Origin: Campylobacteraceae bacterium
Lineage (GTDB): Bacteria; Campylobacterota; Campylobacteria; Campylobacterales; Sulfurovaceae
Direction of reading: 5' to 3'
DNA length: 6,306 nt
Assembly (NCBI GenBank): GCA_027083075.1
Contig: JALWQQ010000102.1
Location: 1-6,306, forward strand
Shown: in pieces, positions 1-6,108 of the stretch
How the letters are laid out: each line of letters opens with the position of its first letter
Numbering within the stretch: the first letter of the stretch is position 1
Position numbers and translations under genes: made by a program
The notes under the pieces: generated by a model
What the model was told of the DNA's origin: nothing
Databases searched by the model: none
The model's input: only the letters and a program-made list of their open reading frames with translations

Positions 1-32
1 CTCTTCACTCTCTTCGGTTCCTCATTACTCAT
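1..32 (-). CDS. Possible 5' end of a downstream gene (partial, runs off the left edge)
   Basis: An ATG at 32-30 on the minus strand opens a frame that stays open to the window edge; the visible product begins MSNEEPKRVK. Its A shares a base with the final A of the Nudix stop codon, giving the TAATG stop/start arrangement typical of translationally coupled genes. The neighbouring ATGs of the same repeat (39-37 and 25-23) close after 4 and 6 codons, so this is the only usable ATG of the three. Only about ten codons are visible, too few to assign a family, and there is only a weak upstream GGA for ribosome binding. It may equally be a chance open frame. Confidence 0.35.
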   Translation of the reverse strand, partial: MSNEEPKRVK

Positions 33-41
33 TACTCATTA
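21..41. repeat. Three perfect tandem copies of a 7-bp unit (CTCATTA / TAATGAG)
   Basis: CTCATTA occurs at 21-27, 28-34 and 35-41 without mismatch. Read on the minus strand each copy is TAATGAG, so each carries both a stop (TAA, and TGA in another frame) and an ATG. The Nudix gene ends in the middle copy (TAA at 34-32) and the candidate next gene starts there. The unit length is not a multiple of three. Confidence 0.9.
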
Positions 42-595
42 TTCCGAAACCACCACATAAACGCAAACATCAAACCCGGCGTCTTGGCTACGGTTTCGTC
101 ATACAAAAATCGCATCGCCTCGAAGGTCGGCAGATAGATCAACTCTATCTCTTCGCCGTCCACCCCGCCGCCGGTACCGCATCGCATACTCTCATCCACT
201 TCGGCATAAAAAAGCGTCTGCTTACTTCCCGCGAAACCGACCGAGGTATAAAACGAGGTGATGCGCTCCAAACGCTTCAACGACACGCGATAGCCGCACT
301 CCTCTTCGATCTCCTCTATCGCGATCTGCTCTAAAGAGAGCTCCTTGTCGACAATGCCTGCGCAAAGCTCTATCGTCATGCCGTTTCCGTTGTGCATATA
401 GACGGCGGGACGAAACTGTCGCACCAGCACAAACGCCTCTTTCTCGCGATGATAAAGCAGTATGGCGACACTATCGTGCGCCTTGACGATCTCCCACTCT
501 TTGGGTCTGCCTTTTTGGATGTAGTGCGCACGCAAGGTTTCGATATAGCGTGCATTTGTCAGCGGTTCGGTTCGAAAATCGCTAATATCGTACAT
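32..595 (-). CDS. Nudix hydrolase, NUDT14-like (UDP-sugar / ADP-ribose diphosphatase type)
   Basis: A 187-residue cytoplasmic Nudix hydrolase that should cleave a nucleoside diphosphate linked to a sugar or other group, using Mg2+. The Nudix box lies at residues 80-102: G80, E95, E98, E99 and G101 match the consensus GX5EX7REUXEEXGU, so the metal-binding REUXEE glutamates are present. Two positions differ: L86 replaces the first Glu and E94 replaces Arg. The block before and through the box (IELCAGIVDKELSLEQ, then EECGY) resembles human NUDT14, a UDP-glucose diphosphatase, as does a later GGG-DGEEIEL segment near 142-152. The ATG start is supported by AAGGG seven bases upstream. It lies 16 bases after the csd3-like gene on the same strand, so they are probably co-transcribed. 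Exact substrate is inferred; ADP-ribose is the alternative. Confidence 0.9.
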   Translation of the reverse strand: MYDISDFRTEPLTNARYIETLRAHYIQKGRPKEWEIVKAHDSVAILLYHREKEAFVLVRQFRPAVYMHNGNGMTIELCAGIVDKELSLEQIAIEEIEEECGYRVSLKRLERITSFYTSVGFAGSKQTLFYAEVDESMRCGTGGGVDGEEIELIYLPTFEAMRFLYDETVAKTPGLMFAFMWWFRNNE

Positions 596-611
596 GAAAA
601 AACCCTTTTTG

Positions 612-1868
612 TCATTTTCGTATCGGAATCGAAAGCTTCGATGATCGCGGTAGTTTAACTCTTTCTTCTTGACGTAGCGCTTGCATCAATGCGCGCTTTT
701 TCGCTTCACACCCTTTAACCGTAACGGTGCGATACCTTATGACGGGAATATCTTTATAGCCGATAACGCGTTTGGTACGTATGCGACGCTTTCCTTTACC
801 GAGTACTCGCATCGGATCGATCCAGCGTCCGTTTTTTGTCAACCCGAAGTGCAGATGCGGTCCGGTGCTGCGACCCGTCGAGCCCGCATAACCGATGATC
901 TGCCCCTGCCTTACGCGTTGTCCACGACGTACGCGAATGCGGCTTTGGTGCGCATAGAGCGACTCGTAGCCGCCTGCATGACGTATCTTGACCACCTTGC
1001 CATACCCGCGCATCCAACCGGCATAACTCACCCTACCGTCGGCAACGGCATAAAGCGGCGTGCCGTAGCGGGCTCTAAAGTCAGTACCATGGTGTGGACG
1101 ATAACGATGCAAGATCGGATGCCAACGCCGATAAGAGAAGCTTGAGGTGACGACGGGGTGGCGCAAAGGAAAGATAAAGCCTTGCGTAGCACGCTGCACA
1201 TAACGCTTAAGCGTGACGCTCTTGGTGCGCTTGGTAACGGTATAGCGCTCGCGCCGCTTACCGTCGATACACCCCCTTCCCTCCTCATCAACGCAGATAA
1301 AGCGCACCTCTTTGCCTTGCTTTAGACGCATTGCCAGCAACTCCGCCTCGCCGTGCACAAGCCCGTTGCGTATCCCTATACGATACAAGATGTCGATCGT
1401 ATCGCCCTTATGTAAACGCCTCGTATCGATAACCCCCTTGAGTGTCCGCACCGTCTTAGAAGCTAATGACTTATTCTGTGTTTGAGCGACGATGTCACGA
1501 TAGAGACTATGGACTATCTCGATATGCGCCGTATGTTGCTGTGTTGTATAGACGATCGGTATGATGTCAAACGTGTAGTTCCCGTCACGCTTTCGCACCA
1601 ATGAGATCTGCATCTCCTTACTTATGGGGATCAACGCCTGCTCAAGCGTACCATTGGTATCGAGAAGCTCAAAATAGGGATAACGGCTACGTATCTCGGA
1701 GAGGTAAACCCTATCCTCTTTAGAGATACCCTGAAGTATCGAGAGGGGCACACCGTGCTCTTTTAGATAGTCGTTAAAGCGTTTGCCCTTCTCCCAATAG
1801 CCGTGATGCAGTACCGCGGCATACGCACAAACCAAGCCTGCCGTCAACCATGCCAAAAACGGTCTCAT
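612..1868 (-). CDS. csd3: M23 (LytM) zinc metallopeptidase, Csd3/HdpA-type murein DD-endopeptidase
   Basis: A 418-residue envelope peptidase expected to cut peptidoglycan cross-links and trim peptides in the periplasm; in Helicobacter the family member Csd3 (HdpA) helps set cell shape. Residues 1-22 form a signal peptide or signal anchor (RPFLAWLTAGLVCAYAAVL). Residues about 40-220 correspond to the non-catalytic N-terminal domains. The LytM domain spans about 230-360: RWHPILHRYRPHHGTDF carries the HxxxD zinc pair H259/D263, SLYAH gives H307, and GPHLHFG gives the HxH pair H338/H340. A basic tail of about 55 residues follows. Glu76 is a candidate for the inhibitory zinc ligand (Glu74) known in H. 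pylori Csd3. The start is the ATG at 1868, not the upstream in-frame TTG at 1898-1896: AGGGA lies five bases before the ATG, while the TTG overlaps the promoter -10 box. First gene of a minus-strand unit with the Nudix gene. Confidence 0.93.
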   Translation of the reverse strand: MRPFLAWLTAGLVCAYAAVLHHGYWEKGKRFNDYLKEHGVPLSILQGISKEDRVYLSEIRSRYPYFELLDTNGTLEQALIPISKEMQISLVRKRDGNYTFDIIPIVYTTQQHTAHIEIVHSLYRDIVAQTQNKSLASKTVRTLKGVIDTRRLHKGDTIDILYRIGIRNGLVHGEAELLAMRLKQGKEVRFICVDEEGRGCIDGKRRERYTVTKRTKSVTLKRYVQRATQGFIFPLRHPVVTSSFSYRRWHPILHRYRPHHGTDFRARYGTPLYAVADGRVSYAGWMRGYGKVVKIRHAGGYESLYAHQSRIRVRRGQRVRQGQIIGYAGSTGRSTGPHLHFGLTKNGRWIDPMRVLGKGKRRIRTKRVIGYKDIPVIRYRTVTVKGCEAKKRALMQALRQEERVKLPRSSKLSIPIRK

Positions 1869-1873
1869 ACTCT

Positions 1874-1878
1874 TCCCT
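1874..1878 (-). promoter_or_regulatory. Ribosome binding site deciding the csd3 start
   Basis: The minus strand reads AGGGA here, five bases before the ATG at 1868-1866. The alternative TTG start 30 bases upstream has no purine-rich site in front of it. Confidence 0.75.
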
Positions 1879-1897
1879 ATGATTAAATCTAAGCACA

Positions 1898-1903
1898 ATT
1901 ATA
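1898..1903 (-). promoter_or_regulatory. Sigma70-type -10 box for the csd3-Nudix unit
   Basis: The minus strand reads a perfect TATAAT at 1903-1898. Transcription would start near 1891, giving a leader of about 23 bases before the ATG at 1868, enough for the AGGGA ribosome site. No convincing TTGACA-like -35 is seen 17 bases upstream; weak -35 conservation is usual for Campylobacterota. Confidence 0.65.
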
Positions 1904-1931
1904 CATAAACGGGCTTTTATCATTGAGTTTG

Positions 1932-1937
1932 TATAAT
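1932..1937 (+). promoter_or_regulatory. Sigma70-type -10 box for the PgbA-N/glcD/yihY operon
   Basis: A perfect TATAAT preceded by a T-rich stretch (CTTTTATCATTGAGTTTG). Transcription would start near 1944, leaving a leader of about 26 bases with AAGGA in it. No clear -35 box is seen, consistent with the T-rich upstream style of Campylobacterota housekeeping promoters. Confidence 0.7.
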
Positions 1938-1957
1938 CGAACAACATTAACCTATAG

Positions 1958-1962
1958 AAGGA
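1958..1962 (+). promoter_or_regulatory. Ribosome binding site of the PgbA-N gene
   Basis: AAGGA seven bases before the ATG at 1970 supports that start, which also begins directly with a good signal peptide. Confidence 0.75.
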
Positions 1963-1969
1963 ATAGAGG

Positions 1970-2656
1970 ATGAGAACGCTGCTTTTAATGGCGCTACTTT
2001 TGCCCTCGTGGCTCTTTGGAGAGCTTTTTCCGCCAAGCGGCGAAACGACGATACAATCGGTCGGCACCAAAAAGATCACGCTTGAGGCGGCAATGGCGCG
2101 CGAAGGGATGAGCGGTGTCGTAGTGCACGACTATGGTAACGACCTGCATGCGATCAGTGCCTATCTGATCCAAGGCAATGGGAACGAAGCGACGGTACTG
2201 CACCGTCAGGCGGTCGATCATCCAAATCTACCAAGCATCAAAACCGACATACAAACGGGCGATAAGGTCATCGGCGGCTACCTCTACGATAACGTTCTCG
2301 TCATCGCCCCCGATGCGAAAAGCTACAACGAGATCGTGCAACGCTACGCAAAGCACTGGTTCCACCCCGACCTGCTTGCCGTCTATATGGCAAAAGAGTC
2401 GGAAACCTCACTAAGCAAAGCGCTTTTACGCAACTTTTGCGCAAAAAACCATATCGGATTGGTTGTCGTCGTCAAAAACGGTACGGCAGTAGCACTCGAT
2501 CCGATCAGCGGTAAGCATGTCGGCGAAGAGGCGATATCGACAACGACACAAAACACACAATACCCCTTCTACCATCGCATCGAAGGTCTTGATTTCGGCG
2601 GTTGGTTTAGTAGTAGCAAAAAGGGGGATTACTTCCAAGAGGTCAAGGGGCTCTAA
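1970..2656 (+). CDS. Exported PgbA N-terminal-domain protein (PGBA_N family)
   Basis: A 228-residue exported protein resembling the N-terminal domain of H. pylori plasminogen-binding protein PgbA. Residues 1-17 are a signal peptide (RTLLLMALLLPSWLFG) with likely cleavage after Gly17, before ELFPPSGETTIQSV. Recognised family segments, from memory, are GMSGVVVHDYGNDLHAISA at 46-64, YLYDNVLVIAPD at 104-115, WFHPDLLAVYM at 130-140 and NFCAKNHIGLVVVV at 155-168. It stops soon after this domain, in a Gly/Ser/Lys-containing tail ending VKGL. The lysine-rich C-terminal part and the C-terminal lysine associated with plasminogen binding in Helicobacter are absent, so that activity should not be transferred. 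First gene of a three-gene operon with glcD directly after it, an arrangement also remembered in H. pylori and C. jejuni. Its periplasmic or surface function is unknown. Confidence 0.85.
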   Translation: MRTLLLMALLLPSWLFGELFPPSGETTIQSVGTKKITLEAAMAREGMSGVVVHDYGNDLHAISAYLIQGNGNEATVLHRQAVDHPNLPSIKTDIQTGDKVIGGYLYDNVLVIAPDAKSYNEIVQRYAKHWFHPDLLAVYMAKESETSLSKALLRNFCAKNHIGLVVVVKNGTAVALDPISGKHVGEEAISTTTQNTQYPFYHRIEGLDFGGWFSSSKKGDYFQEVKGL

Positions 2657-4054
2657 GTGCTGCGTCAAGAAGATATCAAAGCGCTTGGCGACATTGTTGG
2701 CAAAGAGAATATCAAAGCCGACAAGGCGCACAAGATCGCCTACAGTTACGATGCAACGCGCACACGCTACGAACCCGATGCAGTGCTCTTTCCGCGCAAC
2801 GAAGAGGACGTCAGCCGCATCTTGGTTTACTGCAACGCGCATGGTATCGTCGTTACGCCGCGCGGTGCGGGTAGCGGCTTTACGGGCGGTGCTTTACCCG
2901 TCAACGGCGGCATTACGCTAGCATTTGAAAAGCATATGAACAAGATCCTCGAGATCGATATGCAAAATATGATGGCGGTGGTGCAACCGGGTGTGATCAA
3001 TATGGACTTACAGCGTGCCGTCGAGGCGGTAGGGCTCTTCTATCCGCCCGATCCCGCCAGTGAACAGTACTCTACGATCGGCGGCAATGTCAGTGAAAAC
3101 GCCGGCGGCATGCGCGCGGCAAAGTACGGCATTACCAAAGATTATGTGATGGCGCTACGCGCCGTGCGCGCCAACGGCGATATCATCCGCGCAGGTAAAC
3201 GCACCATCAAGGATGTGGCGGGCTACAACATCGCGGGGGCTTTGGTCGGCAGCGAAGGGACTTTGGCGGTGATCACCGAGATCACCCTCAAGCTCCTGCC
3301 CAAACCGCGCTTTCGCAAAGCCTACATGGGGATCTTTCCCAATGTCGAAGCGGCGATGAATGCGGTCTTTAAGTCGCTGGCGGCAGGGGCAAATCCCGTG
3401 GCGATGGAGTTTATGGATGCGCTCGTGGTACGCGCACTCAAAGAGAAGTTGGGGGTTGAGCTGCCCGAAGAGGCGGGTGCGCTGCTTATCGGCGACGTGG
3501 ACGGCAATGTGATAGAGGAGCTTGACTTTCAGTTGGAAACCTTAGAGCGCTCCTTTAAAACAAACGGCGCACAATCATTTGTCATTGCCGATGACGGCGA
3601 AGAACGCGACAAGCTCTGGTTTGCCAGACGCAACGCCTCACCTTCGATCACGATCTACGGCAACAAAAAGCTCAACGAAGATATCTCCGTACCGCGCAGT
3701 ATGCTTCCCGAGGCACTACAAAAGATCTACGCAATCGGCGAAAAGTACGGCTTCAAAGTACCCTGCTTCGGTCATGCAGGTGACGGCAATATCCACGTCA
3801 ACGTCATGGTACCCGACGGCAACGACAAAGCGCAACTTGAACGGGGGCACGAGGCGATCGTCGAGATCTTCGAGACCGTCGTGGAGATGGGCGGCACGCT
3901 CAGCGGTGAGCATGGCATCGGACTCTCCAAAGCTCCCTTTATGGATATCGCCTTTACACCGCAAGAGATCGCGCTCTTTCGCGACCTCAAACGCGCCTTC
4001 GATCCCAACAACATCCTCAACCCCGGCAAGATGGGACTTGACACACTCACGTGA
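2657..4054 (+). CDS. glcD: FAD-linked 2-hydroxy-acid oxidase/dehydrogenase, GlcD family
   Basis: A 465-residue FAD flavoprotein of the GlcD/D-lactate dehydrogenase family, expected to oxidise glycolate, D-lactate or a similar 2-hydroxy acid at the inner face of the membrane or in the cytoplasm. The FAD-binding domain spans about 38-215: TPRGAGSGFTGG (67-78) and STIGGNVSENAGG (139-151) are the flavin-binding loops, with DVAGYNIAGALVGSEGTL at 186-203. The C-terminal FAD-oxidase domain holds FGHAGDGNIHVN (371-382) and the active-site SGEHGIG (416-422), ending with the typical FDPNNILNPGKM. Full length for the family. The start is a GTG immediately after the preceding TAA, with AAGGGG six bases upstream. 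No glcE or glcF is next to it, so its electron-accepting partner is not visible. Substrate is inferred. Confidence 0.92.
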   Translation: MLRQEDIKALGDIVGKENIKADKAHKIAYSYDATRTRYEPDAVLFPRNEEDVSRILVYCNAHGIVVTPRGAGSGFTGGALPVNGGITLAFEKHMNKILEIDMQNMMAVVQPGVINMDLQRAVEAVGLFYPPDPASEQYSTIGGNVSENAGGMRAAKYGITKDYVMALRAVRANGDIIRAGKRTIKDVAGYNIAGALVGSEGTLAVITEITLKLLPKPRFRKAYMGIFPNVEAAMNAVFKSLAAGANPVAMEFMDALVVRALKEKLGVELPEEAGALLIGDVDGNVIEELDFQLETLERSFKTNGAQSFVIADDGEERDKLWFARRNASPSITIYGNKKLNEDISVPRSMLPEALQKIYAIGEKYGFKVPCFGHAGDGNIHVNVMVPDGNDKAQLERGHEAIVEIFETVVEMGGTLSGEHGIGLSKAPFMDIAFTPQEIALFRDLKRAFDPNNILNPGKMGLDTLT

Positions 4055-4893
4055 AACACACTTCGATAAACCGTTATCTCAAAGAGAGTCTTCGCTTCTT
4101 AAGAGGATTTCTCTCCGAGCTTTTTGAAGATCGTTTGGGGCACTACGCCTCGAGTCTGAGTTGGAGTACGCTCTTTTCGCTCGTGCCCTTTGCCGTCGTG
4201 CTACTTACCGCCTTTGCAGTGATGCCGGGCTTTGAGGTCTATTATCTTAAAGTAGAGCACTTTATCGTGCAAACCTTTTTGCCGACACAGAGCGAAACGA
4301 TCCTTGCTTACCTGCACCGCTTCATTGAAGGCGCTTACAAGCTGGGGATATTAGGGCTGCTCTATGCGCTCTATGCGATGGCGCTCTTTTTTAAAAACTA
4401 CGACTTTGTGATTAATGATGTAGCAGAGGCGCCGCACCGAAGCTTTTGGCAAGCGCTTAAACACTACACTCTTCTCGTCTTGCTCTTGCCGCCCGCCCTA
4501 CTTCTTTCGTTTTGGCTCAGCACCCAAGGCGGCACATGGCTCTCGCAGAGCCATATTGTCGCACTGCATCTACTCTCAAGTATCCCTGCCTTTCTTGTGG
4601 CATGGGGCATCTTCTTTGCCGCCTATACCCTCTCGCCCAACCGAAAAGCGGACAAGAGCGCCGCTTCGATCGCCTCCTTTGTCGCTTCACTGGTTTGGCA
4701 CCTTGCTAAGGCGCTCTTTATCGCTTATGTCAGCGCCAATAGCACCTACACCACCATCTATGGCTCGATCGCAAGCATTCTCTTTTTTATGCTCTGGCTC
4801 TATATCTCATGGGCGATCTTTATCTATGGGCTGAAGTTTCTAACGATGATAGAAGAGGAAGAGGGTAAAGAGAAGGCTACACAACAACAGTAG
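4051..4893 (+). CDS. YihY/virulence factor BrkB family inner-membrane protein
   Basis: A 280-residue integral membrane protein of the YihY/BrkB family. About six hydrophobic segments are seen near residues 35-57, 92-114, 137-157, 167-193, 205-227 and 237-262, with the family signatures YASSLSWSTLFSLVPFAVV near the N-terminus and TTIYGSIASILFFMLWLYIS near the C-terminus. A polar, Glu-rich tail ends QQQ. The family was once named ribonuclease BN; that was a mistaken assignment and the molecular role is still unsettled. The GTG start overlaps the glcD stop by 4 bases (GTGA) and has no good ribosome site of its own, so it is probably translated by coupling to glcD. The next in-frame ATG would remove the first membrane segment. 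The last 54 bases overlap the opposite-strand comEC gene. Confidence 0.9.
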   Translation: MKHTSINRYLKESLRFLRGFLSELFEDRLGHYASSLSWSTLFSLVPFAVVLLTAFAVMPGFEVYYLKVEHFIVQTFLPTQSETILAYLHRFIEGAYKLGILGLLYALYAMALFFKNYDFVINDVAEAPHRSFWQALKHYTLLVLLLPPALLLSFWLSTQGGTWLSQSHIVALHLLSSIPAFLVAWGIFFAAYTLSPNRKADKSAASIASFVASLVWHLAKALFIAYVSANSTYTTIYGSIASILFFMLWLYISWAIFIYGLKFLTMIEEEEGKEKATQQQ

Positions 4894-6105
4894 GTACAAA
4901 AGAGCTTTGCGACGTATAGCAAAGAGCGAAAGCACAAGATAAGGTGCCGCCAACCACAAAGGTGTATAATATACTGTCGTCTCTTTCGGTAACGCAAAGA
5001 GGCCCTCAAGCGCGCCGTCAAAAAGATCGCCGTGTCCTACGAGATGCAGGAGCAATGAAAGCGGATAGAAAGGTATAAACAGTAGAGACAAAAGAGGCGA
5101 AAGGAGCTGGTAGGGGCTACTTTGGGCAAAAAAGAGGTGCGCGATCGGTTGCATCAAAAAGAAGATGCCAAACGGGATCACCACAAGCGTGAGCAACCAT
5201 TTGCCAAGATGCCCAAAGTGTCGTAGCAACAAGAAGATATAGAAAACCCCCGCAACCGAGAGCCAAAAAGAGAGCGAAAGAAGCAGGCGCGGGAAGAGTG
5301 CCAAAAGCAGCAGCACCGTCACCGCCAAGAGTGAAAAGTCCACCACCTGCAGCCCCATTAGTAGCGCCACCCATGCGATCAGACTCATCGTATAGGCTCG
5401 TAGCAATGAGGGCGGTGCACCCACAAGCGAAAGATAGAAGCCAAGCACGACAACGACGACGATGCCGACATCAAACAGCGCATAACGGTAAGGGAAGTAG
5501 CGCTGCTGCACAAAACGGTAGAGCAGATAGAGAAGCGCAAAGAGTGCGGCACTTAAGATACCGAGATGAAAGCCGCTGAGTGCCACAAGGTGTGCTACGC
5601 CCAAGCGCGCCACTGCTTCGCGCACACTGCGATCCGGCACTACGGCAAGGTAAAGCGCACCATAAAGTGACGCCAATGCGCTGTTTTTATGCTGATGCGC
5701 GATCGCCTCAACAAGTACCCTCTTGGTCTCTTGCCCTCTCTCTTGCCACCGTAACGGACGCGACTTGAGATAAAAACCGCGCAAAAAACGCCAAAATCCG
5801 ACACTATCGTTCGTATAGAGCTTTATGCGCGCACGATCACCGATGGCAATCTCTCTGCTGCCGAAGTAGTTTGTATAGCAACGCCAACCGTTTGTGCACC
5901 GCAACTTCAACAGTAGGTACGCTTTATGGCGGCGTGTTTTGGGATAGATCGCCTCGACGGTCGCATCGGTATAGTGCAACGGTTGCGAAAGATAGTGACG
6001 ATAGTCGCGATAGAGCCATGCCAAACGCAGCATTAAAAACAGTAAAATAAAGGACGTAAAGAGAAGAAAGCTTCGCTTGGTAGGAAAGAGCGAGACACCG
6101 GACAT
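4840..6105 (-). CDS. comEC: ComEC/Rec2-family DNA uptake channel protein (short form)
   Basis: A 421-residue polytopic inner-membrane protein, the likely channel for single-stranded DNA entry in natural transformation. After one N-terminal membrane segment (about 11-30), residues 45-115 resemble the OB-fold-like N-terminal domain (DUF4131 type). The Competence domain follows from about 140; its signature is LGVAHLVALSGFHLGIL at 168-184, then APPSLLRAYTMSL near 230-242 and many hydrophobic helices to the C-terminus. The metallo-beta-lactamase nuclease domain of Bacillus-type ComEC is absent, as is usual for the Campylobacterota form (H. pylori ComEC is similar in length). The ATG lies 3 bases after the dnaB stop with no clear ribosome site, suggesting coupling. 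Its 3' end overlaps yihY tail to tail. Confidence 0.9.
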   Translation of the reverse strand: MSGVSLFPTKRSFLLFTSFILLFLMLRLAWLYRDYRHYLSQPLHYTDATVEAIYPKTRRHKAYLLLKLRCTNGWRCYTNYFGSREIAIGDRARIKLYTNDSVGFWRFLRGFYLKSRPLRWQERGQETKRVLVEAIAHQHKNSALASLYGALYLAVVPDRSVREAVARLGVAHLVALSGFHLGILSAALFALLYLLYRFVQQRYFPYRYALFDVGIVVVVVLGFYLSLVGAPPSLLRAYTMSLIAWVALLMGLQVVDFSLLAVTVLLLLALFPRLLLSLSFWLSVAGVFYIFLLLRHFGHLGKWLLTLVVIPFGIFFLMQPIAHLFFAQSSPYQLLSPLLSLLFIPFYPLSLLLHLVGHGDLFDGALEGLFALPKETTVYYTPLWLAAPYLVLSLFAIRRKALLYLLLLCSLLFTLFLFYHR

Positions 6106-6108
6106 CGC

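Larger units (their letters stand above)
1898..1937. repeat. Imperfect inverted repeat joining the two divergent -10 boxes
   Basis: Left arm 1898-1910 (ATTATACATAAAC) and right arm 1927-1937 (GTTTGTATAAT) are complementary over 11 pairs: ATTATAC with GTATAAT, then AAAC with GTTT, with a 2-base AT bulge at 1905-1906. The 16 bases between (1911-1926) are unpaired. The ends of the arms are the -10 boxes of the two divergent promoters, so the symmetry may reflect promoter function, an operator for a dimeric regulator, or both. Confidence 0.6.

Noticed and set aside
681..1145. A 154-codon plus-strand open frame opposite the csd3-like gene
   Set aside because: It lies entirely antisense to the conserved LytM domain, has no recognisable domain and is explained by the codon use of the real gene.
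2426..2842. A 138-codon minus-strand open frame across the PgbA-N/glcD junction
   Set aside because: Both plus-strand genes here are well supported by family motifs and ribosome sites; the antisense product resembles nothing.
3579..4127. A 182-codon plus-strand frame inside glcD running into yihY
   Set aside because: Its Ser/Arg/Thr-rich composition is that of a shifted frame of glcD, whose own frame keeps the HAGDGNIH and EHGIG motifs without a break.
4051..4893. Ribonuclease BN as the function of the YihY protein
   Set aside because: The name stems from an old mistaken gene assignment; the sequence is a multi-pass membrane protein with no ribonuclease motifs.
4905..4924. Small hairpin (CTTTGC / GCAAAG, 8-base loop) just after the yihY stop as a terminator
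   Set aside because: Only six pairs and no following T-run on either strand; it lies within comEC coding sequence.
5298..5768. Plus-strand open frames opposite comEC
   Set aside because: Low-complexity Ala/Pro/Arg and Gln products antisense to the hydrophobic helices of ComEC; no start signals or domains.
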